Source of the DNA: Selenomonadales bacterium
GTDB taxonomy: Bacteria > Bacillota > Negativicutes > Selenomonadales > Selenomonadaceae
Length of the DNA: 64,000 bases
NCBI GenBank assembly: GCA_900769615.1
Contig: CAAGHH010000026.1
Span: 1 to 64,000, forward strand
Direction: 5' to 3'
Below the pieces are notes generated by a model, which was not told the DNA's origin, ran no database searches, and worked only from the letters and a program-made list of their open reading frames with translations. This document shows, in pieces, positions 24,795-31,600 of this stretch. The translations under genes were made by a program, and so were the position numbers. Numbering within the stretch: the first letter of the stretch is position 1; each line of letters begins with the position of its first letter.

Positions 24795-25121
24795 ATGACC
24801 AAGCAGGAAATCGCCGGGATTATCAACAGCAAGGCAGCCGAGTACGGATTCGAGGTTCAGAGATACCCGATGGGATGGGCAACCTGCCAAACCAGCAAAA
24901 GCTACATCCACATCGACATCAACGAAATCGAGAACGAAGGCAAGAGCGATTGGGATGCCCACAAGATTTGCCTCAACCTCAAAGCCGAGGGAAGCATTTG
25001 CCAAATGGGCGGACGCAACACGCCGGAGGAACTTTTGAAAGCCGCCGCGGAAATTGCAAAGGGCGCAAAGTTCGCCGCCGAAATCAACAGCATGGGGCTT
25101 TCCTACGAGAGAACATTCTAA
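24795..25121 (+). CDS. Small phage cassette protein (108 aa)
   Basis: 108 residues, GGGAGG upstream of ATG 24795. MTKQEIAGIINSKAAEYGFEV, then a beta region (YIHIDINEIENEGKSDWDAH) and a helical end (EELLKAAAEIAKGAKFAAEI). No known function is recognised. It is the only + strand gene in the cargo segment and carries its own element B upstream and terminator downstream. Confidence 0.6.
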   Translation: MTKQEIAGIINSKAAEYGFEVQRYPMGWATCQTSKSYIHIDINEIENEGKSDWDAHKICLNLKAEGSICQMGGRNTPEELLKAAAEIAKGAKFAAEINSMGLSYERTF

Positions 25122-25139
25122 GCCGAAACCAAACAGCGG

Positions 25140-25165
25140 ACGCCACTCAGCAGAGTGGCGTTTTT
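25140..25165 (+). terminator. Terminator of the 24795 cassette
   Basis: ACGCCACTC (25140-25148) pairs with GAGTGGCGT (25153-25161) across AGCA, and a T-run follows. The end of the convergent acetyltransferase gene is 31 bases away. Confidence 0.88.
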
Positions 25166-25195
25166 GCGTGAACCTTACAAACTGGAAGTTGTAGA

Positions 25196-25846
25196 TTAGA
25201 GTCCAACAAAGTAATTGATTTCATTCTCCAGTAGGTGGAACACGTTTGCGACCAGATACCCATCAGCAATCGCATGATTCAAACGAACGGTTACAGGCAT
25301 GACAAGCCTTCCGTTTTCTTCCCTGTATTTTCCCCAGTTGATGATCGGCGCAAAATACAGGTTCCCATCGGGCAGTTCAAGGTGCAGTGAATCATAGGAA
25401 AGCCATGATATATATGACGCATCAAACCAGTTGGGATGGTTCGTCATATCCAGACCGTATTTTCTTGTTTTCTTTGCTTCTTCAACATCACGCAATGCAG
25501 CAGCATAGAACTTTTCATAGTCCTCATCGTATTCCGTATACACAGGTGTACAGGTTTCTGTGTCTTCATGAAAAACATACTGTGTAGGATTGATTACGTC
25601 ATAGCAGATCAGCTCATCTGTCTGCCAAAGGTATCCCATTCTGTAGTCTTCGCGTGAATTCAAGACCTTTGAAAGAATATACAGGAAATTGGTGTAAAAC
25701 TTCGTCCCTGTGTTCTTGGAGTGTGTGACGAGCTCTGTTACGTCTATTCTCGCCGTCATAGAGGTCGAGCACTTGCAATCTTCCGTAAAGTGACGGAACA
25801 CACCTTTTCTATAGTACTTCTCTCTGTCAATTACTTTGTAGTTCAT
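25196..25846 (-). CDS. CatA-like chloramphenicol O-acetyltransferase
   Basis: The start at 25846 (MNYKVIDREKYYRKGVF) matches the usual CatA N-terminus and has GAGG upstream; the product has 216 residues, normal for the family. The catalytic motif is NHAIADGY, with His191 and Asp195 of HxxxDG; classical enzymes have HH here. CatA enzymes transfer acetyl from CoA to chloramphenicol as homotrimers. Members of this broad group do not all confer resistance, so activity is unproven. It lies antisense between terminase and portal genes and is less G+C-rich than they are, which suggests recent acquisition by the phage. Confidence 0.82.
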   Translation of the reverse strand: MNYKVIDREKYYRKGVFRHFTEDCKCSTSMTARIDVTELVTHSKNTGTKFYTNFLYILSKVLNSREDYRMGYLWQTDELICYDVINPTQYVFHEDTETCTPVYTEYDEDYEKFYAAALRDVEEAKKTRKYGLDMTNHPNWFDASYISWLSYDSLHLELPDGNLYFAPIINWGKYREENGRLVMPVTVRLNHAIADGYLVANVFHLLENEINYFVGL

Positions 25847-25913
25847 TTTCGCCATCCTCACAAATTCCGATTTATCAAATGTAATCAAATAGGTCAAAAG
25901 GAGCGTGATACCC

Positions 25914-27171
25914 ATGAACTTCTTCACAAAACTTTTTCGCTCACGGGACAAGCCCACCAACAGTTACCACTTCAGCGGCTGGCCGTTTGTGTTCGGCAAG
26001 TCTGCCGCCGGAGCGAAGGTCAACGAATTTACAGCCATGCAGACCACGGCGGTGTATGCCTGCGTCCGCATCTTGGCTGAGTCCATTGCCGGACTACCGC
26101 TTCATGTCTATGAGTACAAAGGTCAGGGCAAAGAGCGTGTGCCGCAGCATCCGCTATATTTCCTGCTCCATGATTCGCCCAATCCCGAAATGACTTCTTT
26201 TATATTTCGAGAGACGGCAATGATTCACCTGCTTTTGTGGGGGAATTCCTACTCGCAGATTATTCGTGACGGCCTTGGGCGTGTGGTGGGGTTGTATCCG
26301 CTTCTGCCAAATCGCATGAGCGTTGACCGGGATGAGGCAGGGGAGATTGTTTACACCTACACGTCAGGCTCGGAAAGCAATCCCAATATCAAAGAGGGGA
26401 GGCAGATAAAGCTCCGCAGGCAGGATGTCCTGCATATTCCGGGGCTGGGCTTTGATGGACTGGTGGGGTATTCCCCCATAGCCATGGCTCGTAATGCCGT
26501 GGGCATGACATTGGCCTGTGAGGAATACGGCTCGGCGTTTTTCGCTAACGGGGCAAGACCGGGGGGGCGTGCTGAAGCATCCCGGAGTTCTCAAAGACCC
26601 ATCCAAGTTGCGGGAAAGCTGGCAGGCTGTCTATGGTGGGACAGCCAATACAGGCAAGGTAGTGGTGCTGGAAGAGGGCGTTGACTACCAGCAAATCTCC
26701 ATCCCGCCGGAGGAAGCGCAGTTCCTTGAAACCCGGAAGTTCCAGATTGATGAGATAGCAAGGCTCTATCGAGTGCCGCCACATATGATTGGCGACCTTG
26801 AGAAAAGCTCCTTCAACAATATCGAGCAGCAGTCCTTGGAATATGTGAAGTACACGCTGAATCCCTGGGTGGTACGCTGGGAGCAGTCCTTGCAGAAAGC
26901 CCTGCTGAATTCTTCGGAGCAGAAACGATACTTCATCAAGTTCAATCTGGACGGGCTGCTCCGTGGCGATTATCAGAGTCGAATGCAGGGCTACGCTATC
27001 GGTAGACAGAACGGCTGGCTTTCAGCCAACGATATCCGAGAGATGGAGAATATGAATCCTATTCCTGATGAGGAGGGTGGTAACCTTTTCCTCATCAATG
27101 GCAACCTTTGCAAATTGCGGGATGCGGGGATTTTCAGCAAACAGAATGGAGGTTCAAATGAAAAAACGTAA
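25914..27171 (+). pseudogene. HK97-family portal protein, +1 frameshift in a G-run
   Basis: ATG 25914 (AGGAG 10 bases upstream). The first frame gives the portal N-terminus (AVYACVRILAESIAGLPLHVY; HPLYFLLHDSPNPEMT; FFANGARPGG). At seven G residues (26561-26567) the frame shifts; six would give the usual PGGVLKHPG. The second frame completes the protein (LYRVPPHMIGDLEKSSFNNIEQQSLEY; MNPIPDEEGG), 418 residues in total. The portal is the DNA channel of the capsid and is essential. The extra G may be a true mutation or a homopolymer reading error. Confidence 0.88.
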
Positions 27172-27886
27172 ATTTTGGAACTGGGTGCGCGACGCCGATA
27201 CAGGCGAGCGCACCCTTGTGCTTAACGGGCAGATTGCCGAGGACTCATGGTTTGGCGATGAAGTCACACCGGCCATCTTCCGTGATGAGCTGATGAAGGG
27301 CGAGGGCAATATCACGGTCTGGATTAACAGCCCAGGCGGCGATGTGTTTGCTGCGGCGCAAATCTACAACATGCTCATGGACTACAAAGGCAATGTCACA
27401 GTTCGCATTGACGGCCTTGCAGCATCGGCGGCATCCGTGATAGCCATGGCAGGAACCACCGTGGAAATGTCTCCCGTGGGGATGTTAATGGTGCATAATC
27501 CCAGCACGGCGGTCATCGGCAACACCAAGGAAATGCAGGCGGCAATCCAGATGTTGGACGAGGTGAAGGAATCCATCCTCAATGCCTATGAACTGAAGAC
27601 TGGTCAGCCCCGTCAAAGCCTGTCCGACCTTATGGATGTGGAAAGCTGGATGAACGCCAAAAAGGCTGTGGAGCTGGGCTTTGCGGACAAGATATTGTTC
27701 GCTAATGAAGATGAAGAAAAAAAGTCTGAACGTGTGGAGGCTATGCTTTTTTCCCAACGGGCAGTAACCAACTCCCTCATTGATAAAATCAAGGCGCAGT
27801 CGCTGAAATTCGTTAAGGCGGCTGTGCCGGACAACCGTGTATTTGCAGACGCTCTCAGGAGCCGTCTTAACTTACTTATTCACTGA
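27158..27886 (+). CDS. ClpP-like prohead protease
   Basis: 242 residues; ATG 27158 has GGAGG upstream and overlaps the portal end. INSPGGDVFAAAQIYNML, DGLAASAASVIAMAG (nucleophilic Ser region) and MLMVHNPSTAV (catalytic His) form the Clp/S14 fold. It would process the capsid scaffold during head maturation. The N-terminus (MKKRKFWNWV) is typical for phage head proteases. Confidence 0.92.
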   Translation: MKKRKFWNWVRDADTGERTLVLNGQIAEDSWFGDEVTPAIFRDELMKGEGNITVWINSPGGDVFAAAQIYNMLMDYKGNVTVRIDGLAASAASVIAMAGTTVEMSPVGMLMVHNPSTAVIGNTKEMQAAIQMLDEVKESILNAYELKTGQPRQSLSDLMDVESWMNAKKAVELGFADKILFANEDEEKKSERVEAMLFSQRAVTNSLIDKIKAQSLKFVKAAVPDNRVFADALRSRLNLLIH

Positions 27887-27901
27887 TTGGAGGAATTATT
27901 T

Positions 27902-29092
27902 ATGGCAACGATTATGGAACTTCGTACGAAAAGAGCACAGCTTCGGGAAGGTGCCAAGGCATTTCTGGACAGTCACACGGATAAGGACGGAAAGCTTTCT
28001 GCCGAAGATGCTGCCGCCTATGACAAGATGGAGGCAGATGTGGTGGCTCTCGGCAAGGACATCGAGCGCATGGAACGTCAGATGGCGATTGATGCAGAAC
28101 TTGCCAAGCCCACCTCTGAGCCGATTGTCAACAAACCTGCCGCCAAGGTGCCGGAGAAAACGGGCAGGGCAACAGATGAATACCGCAAGGCAATGATTGC
28201 CGCAATCCGTAGCAACTTCCGCAACGTATCCAACGTCCTGCAGGAAGGTGTTGATACCGATGGCGGTTATTTAGTGCCGGAGGAATACGACAGCCGCTTG
28301 ATTGATGTGCTGAACGAGGAGTGCATTATGCGTAACCTCGGTACGAAAATCACCACCAGCGGTGAGCGCAAAATCAACATCGCCGCCACCAAACCTGCCG
28401 CATCGTGGATTGAGGAAGGTGGGGCACTTAGCTTTGGCGATGCAACCTTCGACCAGATTATCATGGATGCCTACAAGCTCCATGTAGCGATCAAGGTTAC
28501 GGAGGAACTTTTGTACGATAGCGCCTTTAATCTGGAGAGTTACATCATTCAGCAGTTCGGCAAGGCTATCGCTAATGCCGAGGAGGATGCCTTCCTCAAT
28601 GGTGACGGCAACCACAAGCCCACCGGTCTTTTGACCACGGCTCAGACTGGCGTGATCACCAGCGGCGCATCCATCACGGCAGATGACCTTATTGAACTGG
28701 TCTACAAGCTCAAGCGTCCGTACCGCAAGAGTGCAGCCTTTATCGTCAACGATCAGACCTTGGCGGCAATCCGCAAGTTGAAGGATGACAACCAGGCGTA
28801 TATGTGGCAGCCCTCCTATCAGATGGGCGAGCCTGACCGTCTGTTGGGCTATCCGATTCACACTACACCTTTTATGCCTACGGCAGAGGCTGGCAAGACG
28901 GCGCTGGTGTTTGGCGATTACAGCTACTACAACATCGGTGATCGCGGCTCCCGTTCCCTTCAGGAATTGCGTGAGCTGTTCGCTGGTAACGGCATGATTG
29001 CCTTTGTTATGAAGGAACGTGTGGATGGGAAACTGGTACTGCCGGAGGCCGTGCAGATGCTGAAAATCAAAGGTGCTGCTGGCAAGGGCTGA
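27902..29092 (+). CDS. HK97-family major capsid protein
   Basis: 396 residues; ATG 27902 has GGAGGA upstream. The first ~100 residues are helical and charged (scaffold/delta domain). The mature fold follows, with GGYLVPEEYDSRLIDVL, WIEEGGALSFGD, KVTEELLYDSAFNLESYI, FLNGDGNHKPTGLL and GMIAFVMKERVDGKLV. Cleavage by the adjacent protease would fall near residue 100. The frame is intact. Confidence 0.93.
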   Translation: MATIMELRTKRAQLREGAKAFLDSHTDKDGKLSAEDAAAYDKMEADVVALGKDIERMERQMAIDAELAKPTSEPIVNKPAAKVPEKTGRATDEYRKAMIAAIRSNFRNVSNVLQEGVDTDGGYLVPEEYDSRLIDVLNEECIMRNLGTKITTSGERKINIAATKPAASWIEEGGALSFGDATFDQIIMDAYKLHVAIKVTEELLYDSAFNLESYIIQQFGKAIANAEEDAFLNGDGNHKPTGLLTTAQTGVITSGASITADDLIELVYKLKRPYRKSAAFIVNDQTLAAIRKLKDDNQAYMWQPSYQMGEPDRLLGYPIHTTPFMPTAEAGKTALVFGDYSYYNIGDRGSRSLQELRELFAGNGMIAFVMKERVDGKLVLPEAVQMLKIKGAAGKG

Positions 29093-29106
29093 TATGGATT
29101 GTTTTA

Positions 29107-29139
29107 GGGAGATGCCTTGATGGTGTCTCCCTGTTTTTA
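29107..29139 (+). terminator. Attenuator-type hairpin after the capsid gene
   Basis: GGGAGATGCC (29107-29116) pairs with GGTGTCTCCC (29122-29131, with G-U pairs) and TGTTTTTAT follows. A partial terminator here would let capsid mRNA exceed that of downstream genes. Confidence 0.65.
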
Positions 29140-29154
29140 TGGGAGTTATGGCTT

Positions 29155-29430
29155 ATGATTGTTTCCCTGCCCAAAGTAAAAGAATATCTCCGTATTGACA
29201 CGGATGCCGAAGATAAGATTGTCCGCAAATTACTGCGGGCAGCAGAGCATTTATGCATGGATGTGGCAAGGCTTGATGAGGACGAATTCAAAGCCTGCGG
29301 AGCTATAGCCAAGACGGCAGTGCTCTATACGGTCGGCTATCTTTATGAACACCGGGATGATGCTGACCATAAAAAACTTACCATAACACTCCGTTTCCTG
29401 CTGATGGGGATTCGCCGGGAGGGCTTCTGA
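29155..29430 (+). CDS. Head-tail connector protein (gp6-like)
   Basis: 91 residues. LPKVKEYLRIDTDAEDKIVRKLLRAAEHL is the typical start of Phage_connect_1/HK97 gp6 proteins, which form a ring under the portal; the rest is helical and ends GIRREGF. GGGAG lies 9 bases before the ATG. The next gene starts on its final base. Confidence 0.85.
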   Translation: MIVSLPKVKEYLRIDTDAEDKIVRKLLRAAEHLCMDVARLDEDEFKACGAIAKTAVLYTVGYLYEHRDDADHKKLTITLRFLLMGIRREGF

Positions 29431-29768
29431 TGTATGTATCTTTGAACGAACTTAAGCAGCGGATAATGATTCTGCGTCCTGTTACCGAGCAGGATGGAGA
29501 GGGCAATCTGGTGGAGCAGGACAAAACAGAGGTGGCAACGGTCTGGGCAAAGGTTCTGCCCTATGCCGCCAAAATCTCAGATGGCTACGCTGAAGAAGTC
29601 AAAGAGGTAGACTACCGCATAGCAATTCGCTATCGAGCGGACATCAAGGTGACGGATATTATCTGCTGGCAGGGCAAGACACTCCAGCAGACGGCTCCGC
29701 AATATGGCAAGGACGGCAGACGTCAGTGGCTTATTCTGGAATGCAGGGAGCTGGTGGAAGATGAGTAA
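29430..29768 (+). CDS. Head closure protein (SPP1 gp16-like)
   Basis: 112 residues. LKQRIMILRPVTEQDGEGNLVEQD, VWAKVLPY and YRIAIRYRADIKVTDIICWQGKTL match the phage head-tail adaptor family of small beta-barrels that close the head after packaging. It sits in the standard order between the gp6-like connector and the gp10-like protein. Confidence 0.85.
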   Translation: MYVSLNELKQRIMILRPVTEQDGEGNLVEQDKTEVATVWAKVLPYAAKISDGYAEEVKEVDYRIAIRYRADIKVTDIICWQGKTLQQTAPQYGKDGRRQWLILECRELVEDE

Positions 29769-30147
29769 AGGCTGGGTCAATACGCAGAAGCTTCTGGAGG
29801 AAATGGGCGAAGGGGTGCTGGAGGCAGGCAAGAAAGCTCTCGTCGAAGGTGCAGAAATGGTGGTGCAGGAAGCTAAGAACCGCTGCCCAGTTTATAAGGG
29901 CAGTGACCATCGCGTGGTACCAGGGGCGCTACGCGATTCCATCCGGGCTGTTAAGAAGAAAGGCGGTGCTGAGTATAAAATCACCGCCGATGCCGAAACG
30001 CAGGACGGGCTGAAATATGGCAGACTGGTGGAGTTCAGCCCGCGTATCAACAAGCCTTTTATGTATCCGGCTATGGATGCCCAGCGTGATGCGGTGAAGG
30101 ATAGAATCGTGGAAGCGGTCAAGGCAGCAGTGAGGAGGTCTAAATGA
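29761..30147 (+). CDS. HK97 gp10-like tail-completion protein
   Basis: 128 residues from ATG 29761, overlapping the previous stop, with a GGAAG ribosome site. Helical start (LLEEMGEGVLEAGKKALVEGAEMVVQ), then APVYKGSDHRVVPGALRDSI-type core and YGRLVEFSPRINKPFMYPAM, as in HK97 gp10 proteins of the head-tail interface. Confidence 0.82.
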   Translation: MSKGWVNTQKLLEEMGEGVLEAGKKALVEGAEMVVQEAKNRCPVYKGSDHRVVPGALRDSIRAVKKKGGAEYKITADAETQDGLKYGRLVEFSPRINKPFMYPAMDAQRDAVKDRIVEAVKAAVRRSK

Positions 30148-30509
30148 GTATTGCGGAAACGGTATATCGTGACCTTATGGCAGATACCAAGTTGGTAAGG
30201 ATGCTTCATCGAGACTGTCGTGGCAGATGTATCTATCATGGTCGCAGTCCGGATGCCGGGAGCTACCCCATATTAGTGTATTCTGTGATTTCGGATGTTC
30301 CAGCTATTTCGGCAGATGAAACAGAACTGGAACGCCGGGTGACGGTGCGCATTCATGTGCTGACCAAAGATGGTGTAGCAGACAGCATCACCGACCGGGT
30401 AAATGCAGTGATGTGTTCCCTCGGTTTTGTTCGCGCCCAGTCGTTGGAGATGGCTGAGCGCAATTTTTTTGTAAACGTAATCGACTATAGGATTGGAGTG
30501 GAAAGCTAA
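30144..30509 (+). CDS. Tail terminator-like protein (DUF3168 type)
   Basis: 121 residues. IAETVYRDLMADTKLVRML, YPILVYSVISDVPAISADETELERRVTVRIHVLTKDG and a two-helix insert match small tail-completion proteins that cap the tail tube. It overlaps its neighbours by 4 bases and 1 base. Confidence 0.75.
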   Translation: MSIAETVYRDLMADTKLVRMLHRDCRGRCIYHGRSPDAGSYPILVYSVISDVPAISADETELERRVTVRIHVLTKDGVADSITDRVNAVMCSLGFVRAQSLEMAERNFFVNVIDYRIGVES

Positions 30510-31099
30510 TGGCAGAACCAAAGAATACGGCAAATCTTGCCAGCAACCTTATGAGCGGGCAGTTCATCAACGTACAGAAACTGCATATTGCAAAAATGCT
30601 GACGGATGAACCAAATGGTACGGCCACCTATGAAACGCCTATAAACTTAGGGCGTATTCTTCGTAAGGTGGATATCAAGCCCAAGACCAGTCAGGCAGAA
30701 CTGTACGCCGATGGGCAGAGTATTGACAGCGTGACGGGAACAGCCTCTTACGATTTGACCTTTGATACGGCAGCCCTGCCGTTGGAGTACATTGCTTATC
30801 TCTTCGGCCACAAGATGGAAAATGGTGTGATGGTGGCTGGCAAAGACGATGTGGCTCCTTTCTTTGCCGTGATGTTCCAGTCGGACAAACGCAACGGCAA
30901 GCGCCGCTATACGAAGTTCTACAAAGTACAGTTTACGGAGCCTTCGGAAACGGGAAACACCAAAGAAGAAAATATTTCCTACGCAACGCCGACTATCACC
31001 GCCAAGGCCATCTACCGTCTGTCAGATGGACTCTTCTATACCAAGGCTGATGAAGAGTCCGGCTTTACGGATGCGGCTAACTGGTATGCAAGTGTTTGA
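30509..31099 (+). CDS. Major tail protein (phi13/TP901 type)
   Basis: 196 residues. LGRILRKVDIKPKTSQAELYADGQSID and ASYDLTFDTAALPLEYIAYLFGHK followed by GTVDVAPFFAVMFQSDKRNGK-like and YYKVQF strands are typical of phage major tail proteins that stack in hexamers to form the tube. The presence of a tube but no sheath protein indicates a siphovirus. Confidence 0.85.
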   Translation: MAEPKNTANLASNLMSGQFINVQKLHIAKMLTDEPNGTATYETPINLGRILRKVDIKPKTSQAELYADGQSIDSVTGTASYDLTFDTAALPLEYIAYLFGHKMENGVMVAGKDDVAPFFAVMFQSDKRNGKRRYTKFYKVQFTEPSETGNTKEENISYATPTITAKAIYRLSDGLFYTKADEESGFTDAANWYASV

Positions 31100-31112
31100 G
31101 GAGGGCTGAACT

Positions 31113-31433
31113 ATGGAAACACCAAAAATCAAAATCAATGGGAAAATCATCCAGCCAGCTCCCCCCAAGATGAAGGTCTGGCGTGAGTTCCTGGCCTTCT
31201 TCGATGAAGAAAAGCAGGATATGGCCTTGGAGGAATACCTCGACCGCAATGTTGACCTCATTGTGCTGGCTTTCGGTCAAAAGGAAATCACCAAAGAATC
31301 TATAGATGAGAATATGGAAGTGGCAGATATCGTACCGTTGGTGCGTGAAATCTTCCTGTGGCTGCAGTCATTGACCTTCTCAAAACTGGTGAAAATCCCA
31401 AACGGGGAAACGGAGCCGGTGACATCAAGCTGA
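31113..31433 (+). CDS. Tail assembly chaperone, short form (gpG-like)
   Basis: 106 residues in the 0 frame from ATG 31113 (GGAGGG upstream). Its sequence (MKVWREFLAFFDEEKQDMALEEYLDRN, then DIVPLVREIFLWLQSL) matches the helical chaperones that coat the tape measure before tube assembly. A slippery heptamer near its end produces the longer form. Confidence 0.85.
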   Translation: METPKIKINGKIIQPAPPKMKVWREFLAFFDEEKQDMALEEYLDRNVDLIVLAFGQKEITKESIDENMEVADIVPLVREIFLWLQSLTFSKLVKIPNGETEPVTSS

Positions 31434-31600
31434 CTCCGTACCAGACACTTTTAAGATACTACGAGCGATTGCAGTCAGCTTACGGCTGGACGGTACAAGA
31501 GGTGGATGAAACGGATGCAGGTATACTGCTCGACCAATTGCTAGTGAGCGCTTTGGTCAGAGATAAGGGGTGTCAGAAATTTATTGAGGATGTGATGTAA
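31113..31600 (+). CDS. Tail assembly chaperone, -1 frameshift fusion (gpGT-like)
   Basis: Ribosomes slipping at 31397-31403 would leave the 0 frame after Asn97 and continue RGNGAGDIKLTPYQTLLRYYERLQ to the stop at 31600, giving 162 residues. The -1 extension has no ribosome site of its own that would be needed if it were separate. The TPYQTLLRYYERL segment resembles the T domains of other Firmicutes siphoviruses. This is predicted, not shown. Confidence 0.8.
31397..31439 (+). promoter_or_regulatory. Programmed -1 ribosomal frameshift signal
   Basis: The heptamer C-CCA-AAC (31397-31403) is in the correct phase for X_XXY_YYZ. Six bases later a 6-bp stem forms between ACGGAG (31410-31415) and CTCCGT (31434-31439). 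The overlap of the two frames, the phase and the spacing all match known G/GT sites. Confidence 0.85.
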
